Below, in pieces: positions 32,887 to 40,538 of a stretch of DNA of 64,000 nucleotides. The stretch lies in NCBI GenBank assembly GCA_944381165.1, contig CALWKC010000001.1, positions 85,803-149,802 on the forward strand, written 5' to 3'. The DNA comes from an uncultured Lachnospira sp. Its GTDB lineage: Bacteria > Bacillota > Clostridia > Lachnospirales > Lachnospiraceae. The notes under the pieces are model-generated. The model saw only the letters and a program-made list of their open reading frames with translations. It searched no databases and had not been told where the DNA came from. A program made the position numbers and the translations under genes. Position 1 is the stretch's first letter. Every line of letters begins with the position of its first letter.

Positions 32887-33246
32887 TCAGTCAATTACTC
32901 TGACACCCTCAACAAATATGTTGATTTTTTTAATTTCAAGACCCGTAAACTCACAAACCTTATACTTTACATTTTCTATAAGATTATCAGCAACTGTAAG
33001 AATACTTACTCCATACGATACAATAACATGAAAGTCAATGGTAATCTTATTATCCTCGTCTATGTCAACACGGATTCCTCTTGTCAGACTGTCACCCTTT
33101 AAAAGCTTTACAAGTCCGTCCTTCATGCTGACAGCAGCCATACCGACAATGCCGAAACACTCAACCGCTGTGGAACCGGCATATCTGGCGATAACCTCTG
33201 AGTCAATGGAAATCGTTCCCAACTCGCCGTCTAAATAACCTTTCAT
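32887..33246 (-). CDS. Asp23/Gls24-family protein (YloU-like)
   Basis: 119 residues from the ATG at 33246 with GGAGG at good spacing. The Asp23 domain spans nearly the whole protein: LGTISIDSEVIARYAGSTAVE, CFGIVGMA and the strand IDEDNKITIDFHVIVSYG, ending in KINIFVEGVRV. The family is tied to cell-envelope stress, though YloU-type members are mostly known from genomic context with fakA/yloV and rpmB, as here. First gene of the operon leading to recG and the region before spoIVA. Confidence 0.93.
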   Translation of the reverse strand: MKGYLDGELGTISIDSEVIARYAGSTAVECFGIVGMAAVSMKDGLVKLLKGDSLTRGIRVDIDEDNKITIDFHVIVSYGVSILTVADNLIENVKYKVCEFTGLEIKKINIFVEGVRVID

Positions 33247-33294
33247 ATATACCTCCATTCACGGATACTCGTAAATATCCAATTTAATAAGCTA

Positions 33295-33323
33295 ATTATA
33301 CCCTCTATCAAACAAAAAATAAA
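33295..33323 (-). promoter_or_regulatory. Promoter of the asp23-fakA-yqeY-recG operon
   Basis: On the minus strand, TATAAT at 33300-33295, with a weak TTTATT -35 (33323-33318) at 17-bp spacing. It lies between the rpmB terminator and the asp23 start. Confidence 0.5.
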
Positions 33324-33349
33324 CTGTTTTTATTGCATTCGCGCAAATA

Positions 33350-33382
33350 AAAAAGTGGGTCGCCGAAAGCAATCCACTTTTT
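33350..33382 (-). terminator. Rho-independent terminator of rpmB
   Basis: AAAAAGTGG (33382-33374 on the minus strand) pairs with CCACTTTTT (33358-33350), and further Ts follow. About 50 bp after the rpmB stop. Confidence 0.8.
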
Positions 33383-33430
33383 ACTGTTATAAATTTTCGA
33401 AAATTAATAGCAGATGCTTAAAAATCAAGA

Positions 33431-33616
33431 TTAAGCACGTTCAACTAAACCGGAACGCAAGCATGAAGTACAAACATACATCTTCTGTGCTCCTCCGTTC
33501 ACCTTTACTCTTACAGACTTAACGTTAGAATTCCATTTTCTGTTAGTTCTTCTATGAGAATGGCTCACAGCTATACCAAAGTGAGCACCTTTTTCGCAAA
33601 TTGCGCATTTTGCCAT
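33431..33616 (-). CDS. rpmB: 50S ribosomal protein L28
   Basis: 61 residues from the ATG at 33616 with AAGGAGGTG upstream; the longer open frame to 33727 runs through the promoter. MAKCAICEKGAHFGIAVSHS, HRRTNRKWNSNV and YVCTSCLRSGLVERA are typical. The cysteine pairs CxxC near each end are kept, so this is the zinc-binding form. It is monocistronic and lies divergent in function but parallel in strand to the asp23 operon, as in many Firmicutes. Confidence 0.97.
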   Translation of the reverse strand: MAKCAICEKGAHFGIAVSHSHRRTNRKWNSNVKSVRVKVNGGAQKMYVCTSCLRSGLVERA

Positions 33617-33665
33617 CGATTCACACCTCCTTAAAAACATGGGATTTTTACCCATAACAGAAGAT

Positions 33666-33694
33666 ATTATATCAGACAACATGTCAAAATGCAA
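33666..33694 (-). promoter_or_regulatory. Sigma-A promoter of rpmB
   Basis: On the minus strand, TTGCAT (33694-33689), 17 bp, TATAAT (33671-33666). Confidence 0.7.
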
Positions 33695-33750
33695 CACTTT
33701 TTTCAAAAAAGTTATATCAAACACCAAACCGTTTTAATTTTTATTATCTT

Positions 33751-33894
33751 TCACCTGCAGAACATGTTATATCCAAGCAAAAGCAGCACTATGATAATGC
33801 AGATGCACAAAAAAATATTATTCATAAGAAATAATGCTATAATCATTCCTATGGCAATCCAAAACAGTATAAAGCCTATCATTCTACAACACAT
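33751..33894 (-). CDS. Small hydrophobic membrane protein (47 residues)
   Basis: A short ORF with ATG at 33894 and GGAG/AGG elements 4-12 nt upstream. The product begins MCCRMIGFILFWIAIGM and holds two hydrophobic stretches (~5-23 and ~27-41) joined by a short MNN turn, with a final CR. A CC pair near the N-terminus and a cysteine next to the C-terminal arginine recall small conserved Clostridia proteins of the MCCR type, an identification from memory. It occupies the otherwise empty gap between gerW and rpmB. Function unknown. Confidence 0.6.
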   Translation of the reverse strand: MCCRMIGFILFWIAIGMIIALFLMNNIFLCICIIIVLLLLGYNMFCR

Positions 33895-34010
33895 AGACCT
33901 GCTCCGGAACATTTCTTAAAAATATTATATGCATACAAAACTGCATGTATGAAAAATACATACCGATATAAATTATTCTTAAGTGAAATTAATGCTTCAG
34001 GCTCAGTGAA

Positions 34011-34412
34011 TCAATCCTTATATTCCTTAGCCACACCGTCTATAGCATTGTCAATATCGCTGTCTGTTGTCACCTTCTGTGCTTTTCCGGTAAATTTATC
34101 TATAATGTCAGGCACCATGTCAAGAATTTTAGTCACAGTATCCTGATTTTTAATATTTACAAGCTTGGTCGCGCCGTTCTGAATAACCAAAACAGCACTT
34201 GGAGATACTTTTCCGGTCATCGCCCCTCCGGCGTTATTCTTCTTATCCCCTGCAAATGCGCCTGCTCCCACTCCAAATGAGACATCCACAAGCGGAAGTA
34301 TAATTGTGTCGTTTACTGTCACCGCATCACCAACAACCGTTTTTGCAGATACAAACGCATCCATCCCCTTAAAAAGCGATGCAACTGTAGCATCAAAATT
34401 ATTTTCTGCCAT
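34011..34412 (-). CDS. gerW: Spore protein GerW/YtfJ family
   Basis: 133 residues from the ATG at 34412 (GGAGG upstream). The family pattern is clear: an N-terminal helix, then TVVGDAVTVNDTIILPLVDVSFG, the glycine-rich GVGAGAFAG, and SAVLVIQNGATKLVNI. In Bacillus, GerW (YtfJ) is a forespore protein needed for germination through the GerA-type route. The upstream DUF2953 gene 12 bp away (YtfI in Bacillus) is its usual partner, so the pair is conserved. Confidence 0.93.
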   Translation of the reverse strand: MAENNFDATVASLFKGMDAFVSAKTVVGDAVTVNDTIILPLVDVSFGVGAGAFAGDKKNNAGGAMTGKVSPSAVLVIQNGATKLVNIKNQDTVTKILDMVPDIIDKFTGKAQKVTTDSDIDNAIDGVAKEYKD

Positions 34413-34436
34413 ACTAACCTCCAAAATATTAAAAAT

Positions 34437-35474
34437 TTATTTTTTTAGAACTATCTTTTTAAACAGCTCGTTTGTGTACACTCTAAGCGCCGTTACAACT
34501 ATTCCGAACAGCCGGAAATGCCCTTTAACAAACAAATCCCCTTCAAAAATTTTATTTTCAAAATCAGGGTGAATTTTTATGTCAAGTCCGAGAAAACCGT
34601 AAGCAACAGCCGCATACATTGCAGCCTTTCCGGTGGTCTGCGGGTCGTCCGTTCCGAAATGTATATAACCCCGGCATTTTTTAGGCTTTATAATATTTAA
34701 AAATATTTTTGTCTGCTCCCAGAGAAATCTTACGAGCTCTCTGTTTTCTGGATTTGTAAGCTTATCGGAAAATTTCTTTAATTTATCGGAGAGCTGTTCC
34801 TTTTTATTTTTGACATTTATAAAAAAAGTTTTTACCTTTAATATAAAACTTTTCAGAAAACCAATAATTTTTTGAAACTGTTCTCTGACCTTAGTCCAGA
34901 AGCGTTTTTTATTTTTTTTAACCTTTTTTATCTGATTATCAGCCTTTTGTTTTATCTGATTATCAGCTTCCTGTTTTCTCTGATTATCAGCTTTCTGCAA
35001 GTCCTTCACGGCAGCATTCTTCACAATATGAGATTCCAAAACTTTATCCGGGCTCTTCGGAGCTTCCAAATCAGTATTTACTGAAATCTCATCATTTTTG
35101 TCTTCATCAAATACATTTCTGCCGGACTTTTTTCTGATTTTTTTATCAGTCTTTTCAGCCCCCGATGAATACAGAGAAAAATTAAGGAGTTTTATTTTTA
35201 CTTTAAAACGGGAAGCTTCACTTTCATTGCCGTGTATACCGTCGTCTTTCACTTCTCTGACGCTCTCTTTTTCATAGCTCCCCTTTATTGTGAGAAAATG
35301 CAGAAGCCATGTGACTTTAAAACTCGCCTCAGGCATCTTGTCATAATATTTAGCCGAACACGAATATCTTATCGGAACAAATAAAACAGCAAGCAGGGCA
35401 AGGGCTGTCAGCCCAAGAAGAACTACAAGAATAATTCCTATTATTTTTAAAATAAACAATATAATATGAAGCAT
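34437..35474 (-). CDS. DUF2953 protein (YtfI-like) with a lysine-rich tandem insert
   Basis: 345 residues. N-terminal membrane helix (about 3-30), then the beta strand VPIRYSCSAKYYDK, which opens the DUF2953 domain. A long, highly charged middle (about 70-215) carries a repeat of the unit ADNQ(I/R)KQ; in the DNA this is three copies of TCTGATTATCAGC near 34930-34990. The C-terminal part has the family core: GYIHFGTDDPQTTGKAAMYAAVAYGFLG and FVKGHFRLFGIVVTALR. It adjoins gerW, as in Bacillus, and is presumably co-transcribed in spore formation. Confidence 0.88.
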   Translation of the reverse strand: MLHIILFILKIIGIILVVLLGLTALALLAVLFVPIRYSCSAKYYDKMPEASFKVTWLLHFLTIKGSYEKESVREVKDDGIHGNESEASRFKVKIKLLNFSLYSSGAEKTDKKIRKKSGRNVFDEDKNDEISVNTDLEAPKSPDKVLESHIVKNAAVKDLQKADNQRKQEADNQIKQKADNQIKKVKKNKKRFWTKVREQFQKIIGFLKSFILKVKTFFINVKNKKEQLSDKLKKFSDKLTNPENRELVRFLWEQTKIFLNIIKPKKCRGYIHFGTDDPQTTGKAAMYAAVAYGFLGLDIKIHPDFENKIFEGDLFVKGHFRLFGIVVTALRVYTNELFKKIVLKK

Positions 35475-35479
35475 TCCGC

Positions 35480-35812
35480 CTATCTCCTAACGCCAAAATG
35501 CAGATAGCCCGCTATATCGAAACCGCCTGTTGCTTTGTAAACCTCATCTATAATAAGCCTTACCAGCTCAAGCGCTTCCTCTCTGCCCTTGGCAATCCCC
35601 ACAACATATATTTTATCAAGATTTTTTTTATTTTTAAAATGAGGCTGGAATAAAAAATTTACAGATGTAATCTCTAAAAGATCTTCCCCCGTATTCGGCA
35701 GGGTTATAAGAAAAGTGTCCGGAGAAAAGCTTCCTTTTCTAATTCTGCCAAACACTTTATATTTTGCCTTTTTAGCATTATCACCCAAATACAGCTTTCT
35801 ATACCATTTCAT
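35480..35812 (-). CDS. Uncharacterised 110-residue protein
   Basis: A soluble, basic protein with no signal or membrane segment. Its pattern is beta strands followed by one helix (SFSPDTFLITLPNTGEDLLEI, KIYVVGIAKGREEALELVRLI) and a glycine-containing C-terminus with AGYLHFGVRR. I do not recognise a family. The stop is five bases from the start of the DUF2953 gene, so the two are tightly linked, and the ribosome site is weak (GGGTCGG). Confidence 0.72.
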   Translation of the reverse strand: MKWYRKLYLGDNAKKAKYKVFGRIRKGSFSPDTFLITLPNTGEDLLEITSVNFLFQPHFKNKKNLDKIYVVGIAKGREEALELVRLIIDEVYKATGGFDIAGYLHFGVRR

Positions 35813-35827
35813 TTTCCGACCCCGAAT

Positions 35828-37213
35828 TTAATTGCTGATAATAAACTTTAAAATTTCAACGACCGCAGTCTGTTCCGCCTCATCTGTGCACTGAATAAGC
35901 GATACGTTAATATAATTCTGTATTTCTTCGGTATTATTAAAAAATACCGGGAGCTGTGATAACAGCGTCGCCATTACGGCACGCTTTACAGGCTGTGAAA
36001 CCTTTCCAAAAAGCTCCTGTAGATTAGCAATCAACCCCTCGCACACCTTATCCGCATATTCGTCATCAGGTATGTCTGTCAGCGCCTCATCTCTTCTAAG
36101 TTCAACAAAATCGCTTCCCGACTGAAGCATTTCCGCTGATTTAAGAGCCTCGTATGCCGGAGTAAGCTGTCTTTGAGATATTTCATCACTGTAATCGCGC
36201 GTTGCCAGCGTAATTGCATAGTCGCATTGGCTTACGGCGCTAAGAATACGCTCCTGCTTTCCCTCAAACAATTCAAATTTGTCAAGAATGCTGTTGTCCA
36301 AATTCGTATTTCCAGAATATGCAGAGCATACATGGCTTACTATTGATGATGCAAGCTCCGTCTCCTCGACATCTCCGACCGTAAAATCAGCCGTGATAAC
36401 TATTGTGTACAAGTCATTTACCATCTGCTGAAGCAGAACAAAATAGTCCGCGCACATATTCATCTTATCGGCGCCAGCCGTAAGCGCGTTGTGAAGCTCG
36501 GCATATTTTTCACCGTCTAAAGCCGCATAGTCCGCCTCCTCAAGCATGTTAATTAAAGCATGCATATCCGGCATAATTTTATCAAAGCTTTCAGGTATCT
36601 CTATCATTGCCGTTGCGCGAAGTGAATATGCAAAATCATCTATTGTTCCTCTCTGTGCCCCGTGATACAAAGAAAACGCTTCCCTCAAATATTCAAAAAA
36701 CTTATTCTTTGACAGACGCATCGGAAGCTGTCCGATAATCTCGGCAATTTTGCTGTAAATGACAATATTGTCGCTGTCGGATAAAATAAAATGCATCAAA
36801 TCATTTGTAAGATAATTATTGTAATACTCTCTGTCAAAATTATTTTCTTTAAAGCGATACTCCACCCTGTTCAAAACATGCTCATAAATTCTCAGACGAT
36901 CAATAAACGCTGTCACAGTCTCCATAATACCGGTAATCTTTGTTCTGAGAGTATCAACCTCGTCCACAGTCAGTTTCCCGCCTGACACAAGTCTTCCGGC
37001 AAGCTTGTTAAACTCGGCGTAGCACTCCTCAAAAAGAGGCTCTTCTATAGGCTCTTCCCTGTACATATCAAAAACCGTATAATAATTCATAGCCAGCTTG
37101 ATGTATGCAAGGGCATGATACATGGAATTCATGCCCTTTGCATACTTATCAAGATTTATTCCCAAATTTTTACCCTTGCTTATCTCAGCGGCGACATAAT
37201 TCAAATCTTTCAT
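35828..37213 (-). CDS. Uncharacterised 461-residue helical protein
   Basis: Nearly all alpha-helical, acidic, soluble; no signal peptide, membrane segment or catalytic motif visible. Stretches such as LDKYAKGMNSMYHALAYIKLA, LPMRLSKNKFFEYLREAF and SQPVKRAVMATLLSQLPVFF suggest a helical-repeat scaffold. It contains many tyrosines and methionines on helix surfaces. It lies between lysA (upstream) and the 110-residue protein. The start has AAGGA upstream. I know similar proteins only as conserved hypotheticals in this group of organisms, and that is from memory. Confidence 0.72.
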   Translation of the reverse strand: MKDLNYVAAEISKGKNLGINLDKYAKGMNSMYHALAYIKLAMNYYTVFDMYREEPIEEPLFEECYAEFNKLAGRLVSGGKLTVDEVDTLRTKITGIMETVTAFIDRLRIYEHVLNRVEYRFKENNFDREYYNNYLTNDLMHFILSDSDNIVIYSKIAEIIGQLPMRLSKNKFFEYLREAFSLYHGAQRGTIDDFAYSLRATAMIEIPESFDKIMPDMHALINMLEEADYAALDGEKYAELHNALTAGADKMNMCADYFVLLQQMVNDLYTIVITADFTVGDVEETELASSIVSHVCSAYSGNTNLDNSILDKFELFEGKQERILSAVSQCDYAITLATRDYSDEISQRQLTPAYEALKSAEMLQSGSDFVELRRDEALTDIPDDEYADKVCEGLIANLQELFGKVSQPVKRAVMATLLSQLPVFFNNTEEIQNYINVSLIQCTDEAEQTAVVEILKFIISN

Positions 37214-37241
37214 TTGCAGTTCCTTATTAAAAATTTTAAGA

Positions 37242-38522
37242 TTATTTTAAATTCAATTTATCAAGAATATCACAGAAGTCAAACGTAGCGAAATAATCCT
37301 TAGGAGTCTCGGCTCTTCTTATCATCTGAACTTCACCGTTTTCCTTCAAGAGAAGCTCTGCCGAGCGAAGCTTTCCGTTGTAATTATAACCCATAGAAAA
37401 TCCATGCGCTCCTGTATCATGTATAATCAGATAATCTCCTATATCAATTTTAGGAAGCTTTCTGTCTATAGCAAATTTGTCACTGTTTTCACACAGTGAG
37501 CCCGTCACATCATACAGATGGTCACACGGCTCATTTTCCTTACCGGCAACGGTAATGTGGTGATATGCTCCGTAAATAGCCGGTCTCATAAGATTTGCCG
37601 CACATGCGTCAACGCCTATATACTCCTTGTGAATATGCTTTTCATGTATAGCCTTTGTCACAAGACACCCGTACGGTCCCAGCATAAATCGTCCCAGCTC
37701 CGTATAGATAGCAATATCATCCATTCCGGCAGGCTTTAAAACCTCGTCATATACTTTGTGCACATTTGCACCGATAACGGAAATATCGTTAGCCTCCTGC
37801 TCAGGCTTATACGGTATTCCGATACCACCCGAAAGATTGATAAAACGAATATCTGCGCCTGTCTTTTCCTTAAGCTCCACCGCCAGCTCAAACAGGATTT
37901 TGGCGAGTGTCGGATAATACTCATTTGTCACTGTATTGCTTGCGAGGAATGAGTGAATTCCGAAATATTTAACTCCCTTTGATTTAAGAATTTTAAACGC
38001 CTCTATTATCTGGTCATGTGTCATTCCGTACTTGGCGTCTCCCGGATTGTCCATAATGGATGTTCCAAGCTTGAAATATCCGCCCGGATTATAACGGCAG
38101 CTGATTGTCTCAGGCAGCTTTCCGTCAAGCGCCTTTTCAAGAAATTCTATATGTGTAATATCATCCAGATTTATTGTAGCGCCAATCTTTGCCGCATACT
38201 GAAACTCCTCTGACGGCGTATCATTTGAAGAAAACATAATCTCCTCAGGCTTATAATCCAGAGCATAAGCCATCATGAGCTCTGTCATTGACGCACAATC
38301 CACACCGCAGCCGTAGTCCTTTAATATTTCTAAAATAAATGGGTTTGGCGTTGCCTTAACAGCAAAATATTCTCTATAACCCTTATTCCACGCAAACGCT
38401 TCCTTAAGCTTCTTTGCGTTTTCACGAATTCCCTTCTCGTCATACAAATGATAAGGGGTAGGATATTTTTTATCAATTTCTTTTAGCTGTTCAAGTGTTA
38501 CAAATGTCTTTTTTTCGCTCAT
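37242..38522 (-). CDS. lysA: Diaminopimelate decarboxylase
   Basis: 426 residues. A fold-III PLP enzyme that makes lysine from meso-diaminopimelate. The PLP lysine is in REYFAVKATPNP, then GVDCASMTEL, the phosphate-binding glycines NLSGGIGIPY, and the active-site CEN motif in GSLCENSDKFA, equivalent to the cysteine loop of decarboxylases. GYNYNGKLRSAELLL closes the site. HSFLASNTV replaces the more usual HIGSQ, so this belongs to a divergent sub-group, but the neighbours of the active site fit LysA. It has its own promoter; no lysine riboswitch is seen in the 70-bp leader. Confidence 0.88.
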   Translation of the reverse strand: MSEKKTFVTLEQLKEIDKKYPTPYHLYDEKGIRENAKKLKEAFAWNKGYREYFAVKATPNPFILEILKDYGCGVDCASMTELMMAYALDYKPEEIMFSSNDTPSEEFQYAAKIGATINLDDITHIEFLEKALDGKLPETISCRYNPGGYFKLGTSIMDNPGDAKYGMTHDQIIEAFKILKSKGVKYFGIHSFLASNTVTNEYYPTLAKILFELAVELKEKTGADIRFINLSGGIGIPYKPEQEANDISVIGANVHKVYDEVLKPAGMDDIAIYTELGRFMLGPYGCLVTKAIHEKHIHKEYIGVDACAANLMRPAIYGAYHHITVAGKENEPCDHLYDVTGSLCENSDKFAIDRKLPKIDIGDYLIIHDTGAHGFSMGYNYNGKLRSAELLLKENGEVQMIRRAETPKDYFATFDFCDILDKLNLK

Positions 38523-38565
38523 TTCCCAAGCTCCTTCCTCGTTATCGCGATTGTCTGCTGCAAAG

Positions 38566-38594
38566 ATTGTATCTTACATGATTAAATTTGTCAA
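38566..38594 (-). promoter_or_regulatory. Sigma-A promoter of lysA
   Basis: On the minus strand, TTGACA (38594-38589), 17 bp, TACAAT (38571-38566), giving a leader of roughly 40 nt, too short for a lysine riboswitch or T-box. Confidence 0.78.
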
Positions 38595-38615
38595 ACGAAA
38601 TGCCTTATACCAAAA

Positions 38616-38671
38616 ATATATCCACAATACAATCCATTATCTTTTTAAATATGATTGTACTGTGGATATAT
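38616..38671. terminator. Hairpin terminator between the LRR protein and lysA
   Basis: Arms at 38616-38634 and 38653-38671: 11 bp, one mismatch, 7 bp, with an 18-nt loop. On the minus strand it is followed by TTTTGG, ending the LRR transcript; the lysA promoter begins just downstream. Confidence 0.75.
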
Positions 38672-38682
38672 TTGACAGATTT

Positions 38683-38997
38683 TTACAGATTATAGCAGCC
38701 TTTAAACGCGCTCACATCTACGTCAACAGACTGACCGACATTAACCTTCCTTAAATTAATGCAGTCCACAAATGCCTCAGCGCCTATCTTCTTTAATGAC
38801 GAAGGAAATACAACCTCTTCAAGGCGAACGCAGTTTTCAAAGGCATTGTTTCCTATCTCCTCTACTCCCTCCGGAAGAACAACCTTCACAATATCTGTTC
38901 TGTCCGAAAAAATATCTTCAGATATGTAAGCAAAATCCGTCATATCAATTTCTTTGACTGTCTTGTTGTATAAGTATACTTTAATTCTCTCCTTCAT
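38683..38997 (-). CDS. Small leucine-rich-repeat protein (BspA-like LRR_5)
   Basis: 104 residues with about three LRR_5 units: ISEDIFSDRTDIVKVVLPEGVEEIG, NNAFENCVRLEEVVFPSSLKKIG and AEAFVDCINLRKVNVGQ, each with the FxxCxxLxxVxxPxxxxxIG pattern. BspA-type proteins usually mediate binding at the cell surface, but this one has no signal peptide and is very short, so it is probably cytoplasmic. It may be a protein-protein adaptor or a fragment of a longer family. It ends with the operon terminator and follows the transglycosylase gene. Confidence 0.88.
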   Translation of the reverse strand: MKERIKVYLYNKTVKEIDMTDFAYISEDIFSDRTDIVKVVLPEGVEEIGNNAFENCVRLEEVVFPSSLKKIGAEAFVDCINLRKVNVGQSVDVDVSAFKGCYNL

Positions 38998-39015
38998 TAC
39001 CCCACCTCGCAGATT

Positions 39016-40029
39016 TTATAATTCTAATAATTGCGCCACCAGCGGACTGACAGCAGATGCCTGTGCCTCATAAAGGCTTTGCGGACTTGTTTTAATAATA
39101 TTATCAAAAGCCTGAGCTGTGGCAGGCATAACCACCTTATTTACCCATTCTGTATTTATACCGGACACGTTTAAACTGTCCTGTGACTCCTGCACCTTTG
39201 ATATTTGCCGGTCTGTATTCTTTTCTGCCGCTATACCGCCGGTCTTATTCGCATCGCCGGTATCTTCACCCTCTAAGATTTTCTCAAGAAGTTCTTTTAT
39301 AGTGTTTACAAAGTACTGATACTGCTCATAGCTTAAAATATTATTGTCTGATGTATCCGAACTGTCTGCCATTCCTGAAACACGTACACTATCCGAGCCT
39401 ATTGCATGGACCTCTGTGCCTGATGACAGCCCCGGATAATATACACTTCCGGCATCACCCGTGCTGACATATGAATTGGTCAAATCAGTAGGCTTCGTTC
39501 CGTCAATGGTTGTGGAATCATTGCTCAGCGCACCGCCAAGAATATCGTTTATTTTATTAATGTAGTTAAGCGTTTCCTCATACGGCGGAACACCGCCATA
39601 CTTCTGTACTGCGCCGCAGCCTGCATTATATCCCGCAAGCGCCAATGTGACATTGCCGTTATAATCATCTAAAAGCCATGACAGAAGCTTCGCTCCTCCT
39701 GTTATACTCTGTCTCGGATCATATGGATCCTCAACTCCATAAGCAGCTGCCGTAGATGGCATAAGCTGCATAATACCCATAGCCCCGCACCACGATGTGG
39801 CATTAGGGTCAAAACCCGATTCCGCCTGAGCAACAGCCTTTAAAAGATTAACATTTACCCCGTATTCGTCAGCAACACTCTCAAAAATCTCATCGAGGGT
39901 CGCATCACCGCATGAACGGTTATATACTTCGTCAAAGGGCGTAGCCTGACTTGCTGTATTAACCGGGGAATCCGTTCTGTATTGATTTCCGTCAAGTATT
40001 GTAACTGGTTCAATAAAATTCATTGCCAT
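39016..40029 (-). CDS. Lytic transglycosylase domain protein (SLT type)
   Basis: 337 residues. An N-terminal ~45-residue polar region is followed by the goose-lysozyme-like SLT domain (~46-165): the catalytic Glu in LLKAVAQAESGFDP, then GAMGIMQLMPSTAAAYGV, LALAGYNAG and PPYEETLNYINKI. A long Ser/Asp/Gly-rich tail follows. No signal peptide is present, which recalls flagellar or phage-type transglycosylases that leave by another path, or a missed start. Two ATGs (40029, 40023) overlap the NUDIX stop; the second has better spacing to AGGG. Confidence 0.86.
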   Translation of the reverse strand: MAMNFIEPVTILDGNQYRTDSPVNTASQATPFDEVYNRSCGDATLDEIFESVADEYGVNVNLLKAVAQAESGFDPNATSWCGAMGIMQLMPSTAAAYGVEDPYDPRQSITGGAKLLSWLLDDYNGNVTLALAGYNAGCGAVQKYGGVPPYEETLNYINKINDILGGALSNDSTTIDGTKPTDLTNSYVSTGDAGSVYYPGLSSGTEVHAIGSDSVRVSGMADSSDTSDNNILSYEQYQYFVNTIKELLEKILEGEDTGDANKTGGIAAEKNTDRQISKVQESQDSLNVSGINTEWVNKVVMPATAQAFDNIIKTSPQSLYEAQASAVSPLVAQLLEL

Positions 40030-40457
40030 ATTCCCTGTCTTCTCATTATTAAATATTCGTCGTATCCCTTTGCAAGCATCTGCCTTTCATTCGGAAAGCG
40101 AAGCAGATGAAAAGCTTCATTATACTTGTAATAGCCTGCATCCTCAAAGAACTCTTCTCTCTGAGGCTTGCTGTAAAAACTTCCTGCCGACATCAGATAC
40201 CAGTAAACCACCTTGCTCACAACATCCTTTGATGTATTAAAGGTATAATGAGTCTGTCCGATATACTTTCTTATCTCAGCCTGAGCGCCGCTCTCTTCTC
40301 TTACCTCTCTTACCGCTGTATCCTGTGGTGCCTCTCCAGGTTCAACCGTTCCCTTTGGCAGCACCCAGCCCTCATACCTGTTCTTATACTTTTTATAAAG
40401 AACAAGTATCTTGCCTTTGAATATCACCACACCGCCGCTGCTAATTGCCTCTATCAT
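40020..40457 (-). CDS. NUDIX hydrolase
   Basis: 145 residues. The NUDIX box is complete: G-x5-E-x7-REVREESGA in GTVEPGEAPQDTAVREVREE. Strands before and after are typical of MutT-like or diadenosine/nucleotide-cleaving enzymes; the substrate cannot be told. The start has AGGAGG 6 nt upstream. First gene of a short operon with the transglycosylase and the LRR protein. Confidence 0.93.
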   Translation of the reverse strand: MIEAISSGGVVIFKGKILVLYKKYKNRYEGWVLPKGTVEPGEAPQDTAVREVREESGAQAEIRKYIGQTHYTFNTSKDVVSKVVYWYLMSAGSFYSKPQREEFFEDAGYYKYNEAFHLLRFPNERQMLAKGYDEYLIMRRQGIWQ

Positions 40458-40499
40458 TGCAAATCCTCCTGTACAGACTGGTGTGTCCTCTTTTTATTT

Positions 40500-40528
40500 A
40501 TTATACAACGCAAAATTTATAATAGCAA
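40500..40528 (-). promoter_or_regulatory. Sigma-A promoter of the NUDIX-transglycosylase-LRR operon
   Basis: On the minus strand, TTGCTA (40528-40523), 17 bp, TATAAT (40505-40500), right after the PBP stop. Confidence 0.7.
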
Positions 40529-40538
40529 CCCAAAATCG

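Noticed and set aside
33689-33919. Plus-strand 76-residue ORF near rpmB
   Set aside because: It is antisense to the 47-residue membrane protein and the rpmB promoter, lacks a ribosome site, and has no family resemblance.
34925-34995. CRISPR-like array
   Set aside because: The three repeats are part of a coding tandem repeat with no unique spacers and no cas genes nearby.
38523-38594. Lysine riboswitch before lysA
   Set aside because: The leader from the promoter is only about 40 nt, far too short.
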